Positions 35,701 to 46,820 of a DNA stretch of 64,000 nucleotides are shown here, in pieces. Below the pieces are notes generated by a model. The model searched no databases. It was not told where the DNA came from and saw only the letters and a list, made by a program, of their open reading frames with translations. Made by a program: the position numbers and the translations under genes. Source of the DNA: Aspidapion aeneum (lineage: Eukaryota > Arthropoda > Insecta > Coleoptera > Brentidae). Positions within the stretch are counted from its first letter, which is position 1. Each line of letters begins with the position of its first letter. Where the stretch lies: assembly GCA_963576565.1 (NCBI GenBank), contig OY755040.1, forward strand, positions 26,394,703 through 26,458,702, given 5' to 3'.

Positions 35701-38700
35701 CGAATCGTTAATTTCCCACAGTCCCATTCACCTCCACTTCTGTATCTGTATTTTGCTGCTTCATTTATGATCTATGGAAATTTAAAGAATTTATTTTAGA
35801 TTAAATTTTTAATTTTCTTAATCTGATAGTCAAGCAGCCTTAAGAGTCCTTGATTCCAATACGATCTCATGGAGAACCGTGAGGAGATGCAGGGACTCAC
35901 TGAATGCGCTTGGTACCGCTAACAATGTAACATTAGTATGGATACCGGGGCTTTCTGGGCATAAGGGAAATGAGGCCGCAAACGAAGCAGCAGGGGAAGC
36001 GGCATCTACCGACATTTTAAGCCCTAATCCAGCACTGGGGATAGCATATTATAATGTTGCTAAATCAACCATATTGAAATGGATAGAAAATAGCTTCCAA
36101 CACTACTGGATAAATCTACTAGAACTGCCTCACTCTAAAGAGTTCCTTAAAAGACATTGTAGAAAAAGGGTCAGGAAAATCTGGAATTTTTACGAATCAC
36201 TGCCGACTAAGAGTACTAACTCTTAACTCACTCACGTGTCCGGATTCTTTGTTTAGAATTGGATTAGTATCTACCTGATCAACTGCTGGAAAAATGTAAT
36301 CCGCGAATTGAATTTCCGCAATGGCAGTTTGGCCCATTACCGCAGCACCGATACCAAAACCAACGATTCCTTGTTCACATAATGGAGTATTAAACACTCT
36401 GTCTTTTCCGTATTTTTTTTGAAGATCAAGAGTACATCTAAAAGGTGGAATATATTGTTTATAAATCAACAGGTGTCGAGTTAATAACTGGAGATGTAAA
36501 TATGATTAGAACTATAAACAAATATGAAAAGCGTTAACAAAAAATCTTCTCAAACCATTTTGTCATTTCAGAAAAATTAAAATCAAATACCTACTTATTT
36601 TTATTTTAAATTTACCGGATAATTATATATAATTCAAGCTTATTTTTAGCACTCGTGGTATATACATACATCCGAAAATTAAATTATTATTGAAGAAACC
36701 CATCTACGAATTTCACTTATAAAAAAATTATAGGACAGTATCTTACTCTATAGATATAAGCATGTTAGAAATTTAGGAATAACGTTATGTCAAACAATTG
36801 ACGTCATAATTTTCTCTTTAATAAGTTCCCACAAAAATGCTTTAATAGAATTTAAATATCTTGTAGAATACACATAATTACATTACACATTTTTTTAAAT
36901 TACTCTGTTTGTAAAAAAGAAAACTAAAGTTTACCCACAACAAAAATTCAAGGAGTTCAAAAAAGTGTACAATTAGGAAAAAATACCTAGATATTTACAA
37001 ATAAAAATCTTTTTACTGCCTTTTACAAGACTTGTATTTAAAGCTCTGGAGCACTCATTTTTTTTCTGTGCTCTTTAATAAGTAGTACTTACGTACCCAT
37101 TTAAATTACCTGAAGACTCCTCCAAAGCCAACGTCCTCCCCAAAAATAATTGATTTTGGGTCAGATTTTAAAGCTATATCCAAAGCATTATTTATAGATT
37201 GGAACATGTTCATTTTAGTTTTATTACCTAAAAAATATAAAAAGCTGTTTACAACGGGCCCCGATAGGTTAGGACAAATAAAAAACGTCTAAGATTATAA
37301 AGGAAAATGGCATAACAGTTCTATGTTAGAAACGGATTTATTAATAGCCGGGCATTATCAAAAATGTCATTCTTCAAAACAAGACAAGAACAATATGATA
37401 TTGCTATGCAATTGAAGCGTCCTTTACTGCAATTTCTTTATTGTCATGACCAAAGAAAACATCGTTTCTACATATGGATTTCTATAGCAAATACGGCATT
37501 TTTATTAAGCAAGGAGCAGTGTTAAAAAAGGTACCATAGGTGTTTGACCCTAGGTTAAGATTCATCCGCAATTAATTGACCAACAGGCTCGGTTCGGTTC
37601 GTTCTCAAAAGGACAGGGGAGCTAATTAAAGGAAAAAACAGATATTTTGATTTTTTTATGTATTTTTGGGTCCAAAAACAGCAATATTATTTGTTCCCGA
37701 TTTAAATTTGCCGCCAAACTCCCATGAGACCGATTTGTATGAGAGGAAGAGAGACGGAACTAGTACACATGAAAAAAAAAGGAGAGATATTTGCTCAGGC
37801 TAGGCCCGGCCCCTTTTTATGATTTTGTCCTTTTTAATTTTGTCCGGTTTTGATAAAAGACTTCTTACTAAACTTCGATATTACTCTTGTGAGGTTTTTA
37901 TATAATCTCCGGTTATTAAGAATTCCGTTTTTACCATTAGACTGTTATACCATTTTCATTTATGATCCTGGACGGTTTTGTTTTTGTCATTTACGACGAT
38001 GAATATTGATTTTTTACAACAGAATTGGCTGTTTCGGCTACTTACTATGTAAGGGCACATTGGTGAAAAATTCAGGATTGTTGACCCTTCTCCCCCTTTG
38101 TTACGCATTTTCCAGAAAAAAGCACACCACAGAAAGAATGAGAGTGAAACCCGGTTCCTACCTACGACTTTCTTGAGCGTGCCCACGCACGCGTCACGTG
38201 ACTGTCATAGCATTTCATATTGAGATCATGTGACGCATGACCGGGCACCCACGAGAAAGTCGTAGGTGGGAAACGAGTGTAACGCCTCCCTCGTCCCGCT
38301 TTTGAGCATTGCGAAATTTAATGGTCCCTAAAGAGGCCTACAGGCACGAGAACATTTCTTAAGATTAGTACGCGCGTACTAATCTCGGCGTACATGTACG
38401 TTTAGTGGAATTGAAAAGATAAAATTAAACCTTCTAAACAGAAACACAAACCACACTGATATTATTAATGCGTTTTGCCTAGGCACTGAGAAATTTGTAC
38501 GCGTACATCGCGCACGCGAACAAAAATTCAAGCAGCGACTGAATATATCATCGACAGATATTTAAGGAGGATATTGTCTACACACGAAGAGATTAGTTAG
38601 TCTGCGCAAAATTATACGCGCCTTTTAATCTCTAGAAATGTTCGCGTGTCTGTAGGCAACTTAAAGGGGCCTACAGACAAGCCAACATTTCTTAAGATTA

Positions 38701-41700
38701 GTACGCGCTTACTAATCTCTGCGTACATGTACGTTTGGTGGAATTGCCTACACACACAAAGATATAATTAAAAGTTCTAAGCAGGAACACGAACCGCACA
38801 GATATTATCTATGCGTTTTGCTTAGACACCGAGAGATTTGTACGCGTACATCGTGCGCGCGAACAAAAATTCAAGGGGCGACTGAATACATCTTCGAGAG
38901 ATATTTTAGGCGGATTTTGTCTACACACGAAGAGATTAGTAAGCGCAAACTTGTACACGCGTACTAATCTCAAAAAAGTTTCGCGTGTCTGTAGGCCCCT
39001 TAAAGGGCGTACTAATCTCTGCGCACATGTAGGTTTGGTGGAATTGCCTACACACACAAAGATAAAATTAAACCTTCTAAACATGCAGAAACACGAAACA
39101 GACTGATATTATCAATGCGTTTTGCCTAGACACCAAGAGATTTGTACGCGTACATCGTGTGCACGAACAACAATTCAAGCGGCGACTGAATACATCTTCG
39201 AGAGATATTTTAGGCGGATATTGTCTACACACGAAGAGATTAGTCTGCGCAAACTTGTACGCGCGTACTAATCTCAAGAAATGTTCGCGTGTCTGTAGGC
39301 CCCATTAAGGGTTAGCAAATAATATCTACTTTTTTAGCCGGTTTCTCGCTTGTTAGTTTAGGTAAAGCAGTTTGGCTGACTGAGTGATACTGAGCAATTA
39401 CTGAACGTAAGAACATATTTTTATTAGAAATGTTGAACTGATCATTTCTAATGAAACTGTGTTGTCACGTTTATCGTCGCCTTATTGCAGAACTATTAAT
39501 CACAAAATTAAGTTTTTACAGGAGAGCATTTTTTTAGTTTGACTTAGCATGAGGCGAGATATGATCGTGTAAATTGGTCGGGCGGATGGTGGGGACGTTT
39601 CGTTACTTAGATATTCAATAAATTCATTCGATAAAGCGCGGTTGGAGCTATATGTTTCCGGGGAAAAACGAAAAATGTGAAAACTGGACATATAATAGTT
39701 CTGCATTAAGGCGACGTTATGTTCTCTATCACTGAATCCGTCAAACCGACAAGTGAAAAGAATTATTGCACCTCATCTATATCTTTTATAAAGTAAATCC
39801 GATAGTTTTTTTTTTATGTAATTTAATTTAAGCTTTATCTTTTTAAACCTTAGACAGGCCAATCAATAAAAACTTTTCTACAGGCAGGGTTTACCCTGAA
39901 ACCTCTTATGTAGGCGGAAAATTAATTATGTTGTAACTGTTTGTCAGTTTTGACATTGGTTAAATAAAATTTCCTTCTTTTAAAATAAATGGAAGTTTGC
40001 TGGGATTCGATTTGCATTTTAATAAATTTTGTAAAAGTTTAGATCTGAATATAAATAGGTTAATAGTCTTTTAAAATTTTGTTTTGTGTGACTCAAACTT
40101 CCCTCTCTATTGATATTGTGACTAATGATGACTAAAACTAATAAATAAAAATATATGTATATAATGTACGACATGCTTCAACTTTTAGTTTTGATGCACA
40201 CAAAAAGCACACGAAATTATACAGTTTTGTATTTTCATGAATCAGGTTGTTGGGTAATTTTGTCCCAACTGCGACTAGTAGTTACAAGTAAATTTAGCAG
40301 TTGGGTGGTTCTTTTATTTAATATTTTTTTATTTCCAACTTTTAGGTTTAATTCTTATTCAGCCTTATAAAAAGTAATATGCATTTACAATTTATTTAGC
40401 TTTACCCAAAAAGTACGTGTAGATTTTCTACGGACGCGCAGTGTTACCTTCCAATGAGTGAAGGAGGGGGAGGATAGAGGGAGGTAGTAAAATAGTGTCG
40501 GAAAAAATTTTAAAGCGTGTGCCGAAAGAATTTTTGATTTCGCTCTAAATTTGTGAAAGGTATAGCTACAACTATTACTAATAAGGATGGTGGGGAGAAG
40601 AGAGGGAGAGGTGGGGGTGGGACGTAAAATGGTGTTGAAAAAAAATCTGAAAGCGTATGCAGAAATAATTTTTGAAATCGCTCTATATTTGATAAAATTA
40701 TGCCAATAAGGTTTTTGAATAGGGTAGGGGGAATGACAGGAGGGGAGATGAGTGGGAGCAGGGAGGACTACAAAATAACTACAGCAAACTAGAGGACATT
40801 TGCAAATGGTAATCTAAGGAATTTCAATAAAATCGCCTGAAATTTAGATAATTGTATGCCTTAAAGCCTACATCATGTGACAAAATGGCGTCTGAAGACC
40901 GCAATGTTGATTCCTGTTTAAAAAATTATAGCCTATAGCAGCTTCGTGATCAGTAGCAATTCAACAACACCTTTTTTGTCAAAATCGGTTCAGCCGTTTA
41001 GCCTCTAGCGTGACACAAACATATTTACTTACATACATACAACAATCGAAAAATATAACCGTTCCGTTCACCGTGCTGCAGTTGGGTAAAGAGAACTAGT
41101 AGGCATCGAAAATAATTAAACTGTCGCAAAAAATGTTATAACAACCTAACTTTATCGAACTTAACCTAAACACCAGGAACAACTCTAAATAAAATTAAAC
41201 AAAAATAAGTTTTTTTTATAGCTTCTTCAAAGTTAACTTGGAGTGGAGGACGATGATGATTCATATGTGCGTGGGCCTTGCAGACTGCGATCACCAGTAG
41301 GTCTATTGTGGCTCACTTTTCAGTGGTTTCTCACTACTGTATGCCTAGTCCTCCGAAAAGATTAGCTATCAGTGTAGGAGAGACACTGTTTAGATCTTCT
41401 GAATCAATCTGAGGTTTACCAAAAATATGCTGACGTACAAGTGCAATAGCCAGACATTCGCACAGTACATGTCTGACTGTTTCGTCATCGTCCATACAGA
41501 GTCGGTCTCCTCTGTTAATCCCATTTTGTGCATGGGCCCTCTTAGTCCACACTTAGTGGATGTTCCAGATAGGAAACGTTTAAAAATATGTTATTGTTAG
41601 ACACTGATTGTAATAAAACCTGACCTTATTTTAAAATCGACCATATTGTGACAGATTTACTTATAAAAAGCAGCTGTTTCCTTCAAAATTCGGCCTTTGA

Positions 41701-42434
41701 GAACCGGAATTATTAGTGTCTGTATTTATTAAATGAAAGTAAGCGAGTTTATTTTTAAATTTGACTTTGGTATGTCAATTGTGAGAGGTCAGCTGTCAGT
41801 TTTTTTTGTAAATCTCTCAGAATATAGTCGACTCTAAAATAAAGTCAGGTTTTATTCCAATAAGTCCCTATTGTTGCTTAATATTACGGGAAAATGGCCT
41901 TATAAGTCAAAACCGGTTTATCAATCATATAGTAATTCGAGAAAGAAGATATCTTCTTTGTCAATTAATTGTATTTTATAAAAATTACGTGTTTATGTCC
42001 GTTTGACTGATTTTTAATCTGTATGTTGTTTTAGACTATTTTAAATGTTTTTTAATTTTTTATTTTTGTGTGTTTCAGTTTTTCATTTGTTTCAAAGATG
42101 ATTCTCAACTGTCTACCAGACCACTTAATTTTTTAAAAACCGAAGCGCGTCGTGATTAGACAATAAAATATTTGTGAAGTAAGCAGGACTTTTCGTTTCT
42201 TCTCCTTTAACAATAGTTTTCTTTCCCTTTTTGGCTTTAATACCTATCAATTATTTTAATAAATATGTTTACTTTTTCATCACAACTAATATTTTTAAAA
42301 TCCCTACCTTCAATTTGAGTTGGTGGATCTGCAACATAGTTGAAATGGTACTTTCGGGTTACATTTGTCACAGCACTTAATATTTCACTATTTTTACCTA
42401 AAGTACCAAATGTTTTAATTTTATTTAAAGCCAT
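32784..42434 (-). CDS. BCKDHB: branched-chain 2-oxoacid dehydrogenase E1 beta subunit, mitochondrial (8 exons, complete)
   Basis: With E1 alpha, this subunit forms the thiamine-diphosphate decarboxylase of the mitochondrial branched-chain 2-oxoacid dehydrogenase complex, which breaks down leucine, isoleucine and valine. Minus-strand exons: 42308-42434, 37110-37227, 36275-36437, 35616-35771, 35019-35190, 34319-34464, 33026-33112 and 32784-32924. All junctions are GT/AG, phases agree, and the sum is 1110 nt, or 369 residues plus stop; the human protein has 392. The start is the first in-frame ATG. Residues 1-30 are basic and Ser/Thr-rich, like a mitochondrial presequence. Residues 72-79 read GEDVGFGG, and E73 matches the cofactor-activating Glu of the family. 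[15 protein letters not shown] opens the pyrimidine-binding core. [13 protein letters not shown] (167-179) holds the conserved His173, and LTIRSP lies in the potassium-site loop. [17 protein letters not shown] and [11 protein letters not shown] belong to the C-terminal transketolase-like domain. Residue 163 is Cys where the human protein has Trp. No exon carries a stop or frameshift. Introns 1, 3 and 6 hold repeats. Homology is certain; splice sites rest on homology and consensus only. Confidence 0.95.
33330..33500 (+). repeat. tRNA-like SINE remnant in BCKDHB intron 6
   Basis: GTGGGTTCGAGTCCCAC at 33449-33465 forms a perfect T-arm with a polymerase III B box, followed by TTAACGC. No matching 5' acceptor arm or clear A box is visible upstream, so a functional tRNA is unlikely. 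A decayed tRNA-derived SINE head is the best reading. Confidence 0.4.
33985..34129. mobile_element. 145-bp foldback MITE in BCKDHB intron 6
   Basis: The arms pair over about 50 bp. Left: GCCCACCCTGATCCATAAAA then CGCAT. Right: the inverse, ATGCGTTTTCTGAATCAGGG then TGGGC. It lies about 190 bp from exon 6 and does not touch splice sites. Confidence 0.75.
35822..36226 (+). pseudogene. LINE RNase H fragment in BCKDHB intron 3
   Basis: In antisense to the host gene, one open frame reads [19 protein letters not shown], then [20 protein letters not shown] and [21 protein letters not shown] and the [14 protein letters not shown] block (usually PGHSG..GNE.AD) mark an RNase H domain of an R1/I/Loa-type LINE. 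The downstream part matches the LINE fragment of 55670 (LAHSKEFIKGPCR). It starts 51 bp from exon 4 and ends 49 bp before exon 3. Confidence 0.85.
38151..38273. repeat. 123-bp foldback in BCKDHB intron 1
   Basis: CCTACCTACGACTTTCTTG at the left pairs with CGAGAAAGTCGTAGGTGGG at the right. GCGTGCCC..CACGTGAC also pairs inward with TCATGTGACGC..GGGCAC. It is probably a small MITE. Confidence 0.65.
38333..38664. mobile_element. TTAA-type MITE, tandem copy 1
   Basis: It begins (C)TAAAGAGGCCTACAGGCACG and ends CGCGTGTCTGTAGGC. It is one of three head-to-tail copies. Internally it has CGCGTACTAATCTC words on both strands. The TTAA-like joints suggest a piggyBac-type transposase moved it, but none is encoded. 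Confidence 0.75.
38669..39000. mobile_element. TTAA-type MITE, tandem copy 2
   Basis: Ends are GGGGCCTACAGACAAGCC and GTCTGTAGGCCCCT, with TTAAA on each side. It is joined to copies 1 and 3 through a single TTAAA each, with no other spacer. Confidence 0.85.
39005..39304. mobile_element. TTAA-type MITE, tandem copy 3 (5' end shortened)
   Basis: It follows the TTAAA after copy 2, but the first part of the left arm is missing (starts GGGCGTACTAATCTC). The right end GTCTGTAGGCCCC is intact and followed by ATTAA. Confidence 0.8.
40155..41090 (+). repeat. dispersed repeat A with retroelement-like tail (empty site)
   Basis: It is the paralogue of 60592-62904. It has two units of the AAAATGGTGTTG..GAAAGCGT..GCAGAAA..TTTTTGAAATCGC tandem (near 40489 and 40627). 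It ends GCCGTTTAGCCTCTAGCGTG, ACATACATACAACAATCGAA and GTGCTGCAGTTGGGTAAA. At 40252-40262 it holds GGGTAATTTTG uninterrupted, where the other copy carries the 1.18-kb insertion. Confidence 0.85.
41245..41575 (-). pseudogene. LINE 3' end fragment in BCKDHB intron 1
   Basis: The minus-strand frame [20 protein letters not shown] and [20 protein letters not shown] matches the tail of the LINE at 55670. It has the C-terminal Cys/His block CLCMxDDETVxHVLCEC of RNase H-bearing LINEs. Upstream coding sequence is missing. Confidence 0.8.
41608..41872. mobile_element. MITE of the AGGGACTTATTG family
   Basis: The right end reads TTTTATTCCAATAAGTCCCT. The left part (CACTGATTGTAATAAAACCT) pairs with it only roughly. 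The middle has TGACAGATTTAC, as in the relative at 50275. Confidence 0.55.
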
Positions 42435-42704
42435 GCTTAACGAAATATACGTTTTTTTCGGTAAAAGTCGTGATATCAAAACTGTCTCTTTTAATAAAGT
42501 GAAATGTAGCAATAGACAATAGATTTAACACGTTATCAATGTTTTTAAATTACTTCAGTGGCGTAAATATTATTTTGTTAGTTAAAATAAACAAATATAT
42601 TTTAGTTTACTATATTTTACATGAAATATAAAAACTGACAGGGTGTTATAGAAATAAGATAAGGTAATATAGGTTAATAGAAGTCAATCAAAATTTAAAA
42701 TATA

Positions 42705-43306
42705 CAGGGTGTCCCATAACTTAGGGGCCATATGCCAACAGGTGATAGAGGAGCATCAAAGTAATAACTTTTTAAAAAAACGCAGTAAAAATATGAAATT
42801 GGGTAAAGTCGTGTATTAGAACAAGAGCAATAAATTGAAATAAAAATAATTTTTAAAAAAATTAGTCGAACAATTAAAAAAAAACAAATTTTTTGGTGTA
42901 AGTTTTTATGAATGCCATTTAAACGCAATATTTTTTTATATATTTTTTGTTATTAAAAACAAGTCTTCAGCGAGACATAGTAATAGAATATTGTTGATAT
43001 TTTTTAAAAGAATATGTACGCAAAAATCAATTTTTAAAAAAAATATTATTTCTTATCATTTTTGGAGATTATTTTGATGCCTATATTTTCTTAATTTATA
43101 ATTTTATCAAAAACAAGAAGTATTCAGCTGGCTGTGACAGATTTTCTTTTTTTCTAAAACCCTTTTTTCCCCTACTCCTCTAACTTTAAAAATCCTACAT
43201 CTTCAAAACACATGTGTGTTGACCCCCATGTTATATAAAGTTTGTTCTCGGAAATAACCTCCTCTATCACTTGCTGCATTGTGGCCCCTAAGTCATAGAC
43301 ACCCTG
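42705..43306. mobile_element. 602-bp TIR element, CAGGGTGTC ends, TA target
   Basis: The left arm CAGGGTGTCCCATAACTTAG and the inverted right arm CAGGGTGTCTATGACTTAGG pair for about 48 bp. TA flanks both ends, as for Tc1/mariner-like elements. A (TA)n tract follows on the right. No transposase remains. It lies just upstream of the BCKDHB start. Confidence 0.85.
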
Positions 43307-43357
43307 TATATATATATATATATATATTTTTATGTCTTCTTTAAAAATTAGATCCCT

Positions 43358-44557
43358 CCCAACAAACAATTAAAGTTGTAACGACGAAACCCCAACTAGA
43401 AAGAATTTCTTAAAAGTAACCGCAACGTACTCCCGCTACGTCTCAGTATACCATACAGCGACGTTATAATTCCCTAAGTGGGGAACCAATTTCTGGTTAT
43501 AACTACTTGGCCAAGTGTTTAAAGTCACTGTAGTAACAACTACACTACTACGTCGTAGCCAGGTATCTACTACGTCGTAGAGGCTGTTTTTTTTCCGTAA
43601 TGGCATAAAAGTTGCGATGTAGTTGCAAATAATATAATCGTTTCTTTTTGGTAGAATTGTTACACAATATGGTGGACACAACAGTAAACAGACTCGCTTA
43701 GTTTTTTTGTTTGGTTATGGTTATAATATGAACTATGTTATCCAAAAGTGTGAGAATTTACGAGCAGAGGATCAAAATTCGAGTGCGACGCAAAGTTTTT
43801 TGTATAACATGCATTATATATATTGCAAAAAACCGGTGCGCCCGTAAAATTGAGCCGTTTTCTGGTAGCTGATGGAATTTTTGTGTTGTGATTTTGGAGG
43901 TTATGTTTTCATAATCGACAGTTAACTCCAACAAATGGTGCTTAAGAAGAGCATTTTTGGTAAGCTTCAACTAATTTGTTTATAAAATAGTATGGCTCTT
44001 TAATATGAGCTCATAAAACGACAACAAAAATATTAAATTTTCTTTCTTACATAAAAACATGGCGTCCCAAACTATATTCCCTGATAGTCGAAAAGGTTAC
44101 TTGAAAGTAGTTGCGGCTTTAAAGTTGATCCAAAAAGTTATTTTGTCTACATTGTTACATCAGATGTTACTATGATGACACAAACTTTTGTGGTAAAAAT
44201 TAAAGTTATAATGTAGTTGTCGGATACACTTGTTTGGGACTCCAATGAAGCTTAACTTTCTAGTGGTAATTAAGTAGGATATAAAAGTCAGGGCGACTAC
44301 GAAATAACGACTAAAAAGAAAGTAAAACTTTAGCAACGTCCTATTGTGGTAGAGAAGACTATCAGAATCGACTATCAAGAAACAATCCTATGAAGTAGTT
44401 TAGAGGGTCGTTTTTACGAAACATCTACTATTTCCTGATACTAAATAGTAGTTAGAACTAAAAAGTAACAAATTTTGGTTGGGATCACCACATTTCTACT
44501 ATAAGAAAGTAGCAAAGCCTTTAGAACATGTAGCCGCTACTATAAATGTTAGTTGGG
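43358..44557 (+). mobile_element. CCCAAC element, copy 1 (1200 bp)
   Basis: The left end CCCAACAAACAATTAAAGTT mirrors AACTAACATTTATAGTAG-type sequence at the right, which ends GTTAGTTGGG. CT flanks both sides. The interior carries repeated CTACTACGTCGTAG palindromes. It matches 60698-61875 with about five substitutions and one 22-bp difference. Encoded frames show no known domain, so it seems non-autonomous. Confidence 0.9.
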
Positions 44558-44754
44558 CTAATATTGTTATATAGATATAGATCGATTTATACAGGACAGC
44601 TTATTTAGTTCTGCTTCAGGACACGTTAGTTAAGGAACGTCATCGTATTTTCAAGAAAAAACACATTAAAAAAACATTGAGTGTAACGCATGGCCAAACC
44701 CCCCACCCCCCGTAGAGCGTTACGTAATTTAAGGACAGGCCCTTAATGAAAGGT

Positions 44755-44833
44755 CAGTAAACCAACCTAGAGACCCTGTATGTATGACATATTTTTACAA
44801 AAGATGTCATATATACAGGGTCTCTAAACCAAC
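44755..44833. repeat. 80-bp near-perfect inverted repeat
   Basis: AAACCAACCTAGAGACCCTG then TATGTATGACAT pairs across a short loop with ATGTCATATATACAGGGTCT then CTAAACCAACC reversed. It may be a tiny foldback MITE. Confidence 0.7.
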
Positions 44834-46180
44834 CTAACCTAACCAATATAAAATAGTTCTACTAACGTGTCCTAAGTTAACTAAATTAGCTGCCTCAGCC
44901 TCGGCTCTCAGGGCATGAATCATGTATGTAATTATACCAATAAAATGCATACCTATTTCGTTGGTCAGTATACAAGAGTCCACGGTCGCTCTTTAGACAA
45001 TTGTGCACTTTCACAACACCGATTTACGTGAGAGGGAGAGGGAAAGCACATACGTAAGCGGAAAAGAAGCAAAGTCGCGCATGCGCGCTTTAAAAAACGA
45101 CAACAACCTACATAGCAAAAAAATTAAAAATCACATCAACGTTAAATTAACGTGAACAAAAATAATAAGGTTATTTTTTACTAGAAAACAACCTCATATC
45201 ATGTAATATTTGTTTTGTTAAATCTACAAGCTTAAAGATAACTTAAAAACAAGTTTCTGGTGCTTTGTATATAACGTCTTTTTTACCCTCGTTATTTTGA
45301 TATGCCAAATTCACACTTGAAAGTCATCCACAACATGTTCTAAAACGCCACTAGATTAAAACTTCTTAACCTCCTAACTTTTTGCGTATTATTTTGTCAT
45401 GTTTTTCTCTATGTTTTTTAATAAAAAAAAGGCATTTTCTAAAAGTCCTCTAGATAAGTTAGAAGTAATAACTTTCTGCGTCTATTTTGTCACGTTTTTT
45501 TAATAACTTTTTTAAAATTAAAGGTGGCGCGAAAGGAAGTTTTAAAAATTCACTAGTTTAAGACTACAACATTTCAACACAATTTTAAAATATGGCCAAA
45601 GCCCTCCCCGAAAGAATTCGTTGAAGTGAAAAATTTTGCTAGTAGGTGGCACTGCCACCAGTCAAATCTCAGAAATGTTTGTTAGAAAACCCATGCAAGT
45701 CGCGTCTTAAAATTCGTGTAGAAAAGGCGCGAACCTAATGTGATTTTGACTTTGATAAAAATCTACTAATTCACTTGAAAATAACGTAAAAACTTTACTG
45801 TTTTAATTTCATAATGGCTTTATTACAACGCCTTTCGTAGCAACGTTATTTTTTATAACGTTAATGAAAGACCTATTAAGCTTGTTTTCATATATGAACT
45901 AAAATTTTTCTAGCAGCTTTTAAAATCAATTTTTTTTTTTCTTACGCGTTTTTTACGTGTTAAACACGTGATTGTGCTATGTGTGGTACAGCTGATTTAA
46001 AAAAAAAACTGAAACGACTCTTTAAAGTACTTTTTCCAAAATTCGAGCAGTGTATTTTAAGCCAGCAACAGCTTTATCAAAATTTCAGTATTTTAACAAT
46101 GACAATGTATTTTAACATTGAAATGTCAATGACATGTAAAAAATAATAACATTGTCATCACTTATAGAATAATAAATATA
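44834..46180. other. no gene seen
   Basis: AT-rich sequence with no recognised exon. CACGTGATTGTGC and GACATGTAAAAAATAATAAC occur near the right edge. This is the larger unassigned part between BCKDHB and PDF. Confidence 0.35.
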
Positions 46181-46185
46181 TAAAC

Positions 46186-46568
46186 ATGGCCCTAAACTGG
46201 CTGACGAGAGAGCTAACAGCCAAAATTGTTACTAAGCTGAAAAATGGTTAGGCCTTTCCAGCGGTAGCCTAGCATTTTAACGTAAGCCGAACAACAGTTT
46301 GTTTTGTAAATAAAATATGGATAAAAGAACGATTTGAAAGGAACCAAGGATGGCCAAAAGTCAGTCAAGTTCGGGAAGATCACGCGCTACTTCGAGTACC
46401 TACTCTAAAATGACCCTTTCGAGAGAGGAAAGAATGCAAGAATTTGTTTACAGTTTTCAGGCAGCTATCATAAAACCTCAAGTGCCGAACTGCAGCAAAA
46501 AATACCTGACCTCCTTTTTAAATGTGTTATTTGGCAAAGCTAATAAAGATATTCAATCCAAAATTTAA
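46186..46568 (+). pseudogene. Tc1-like transposase N-terminal relic
   Basis: An ATG at 46186 gives MALNWLTRELTAKIVTKLKN, a stop, AFPAVA, a stop and HFNVSRTTVCFVNKIW. A frameshift leads to RFERNQG and SSGRSRATSSTYSKMTLSRE. The order, a helix-turn-helix then a G-R-P-R-like hook, is that of Tc1 transposase DNA-binding domains. The catalytic domain is not present. Confidence 0.55.
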
Positions 46569-46721
46569 TTTAATTTAAGAGAAGGAAGCACGTTATTTCT
46601 AAAAACGACCAAAAATATATTGCTAGCTGGTTTTTCTGAAGTGATATTTTATTTGTTTTATAAACGTGCAAAAGGAAATCACTTTTATTGGACGTCATAA
46701 CACTACTGTAAGATGTAAACC

Positions 46722-46792
46722 CTAGAGGCCCTCGATACATTTGACAATTTTTTTGGTGTAAAACAATTGTCAAATGTATCGACGGCCTCTAG
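46722..46792. repeat. 71-bp hairpin with a stem of about 27 bp
   Basis: CTAGAGGCC..CTCGATACATTTGACAATT pairs with AATTGTCAAATGTATCGA..GGCCTCTAG around a loop of about 15 nt, with a one-base offset in the lower stem. It could be a minimal MITE or a microRNA-like precursor. I have no expression data. Confidence 0.6.
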
Positions 46793-46820
46793 TAAACCCG
46801 ATTTAATATTATAATGTATA

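Noticed and set aside
35564..35770. Plus-strand open frame in BCKDHB exon 4
   Set aside because: It is antisense to a conserved exon with correct splice sites; the minus-strand reading is clearly the real one.
43436..44378. Minus-strand frames of 70-81 codons repeated at 60736-61696
   Set aside because: They recur only because the transposable element is duplicated. They have no recognised domain and differ at one end through the 22-bp gap.
44815..44846. Arthropod telomere repeat (CCTAA)n
   Set aside because: Only about two units (AACCTAACCTAACC) occur next to a foldback arm. Too short to mean an interstitial telomere.
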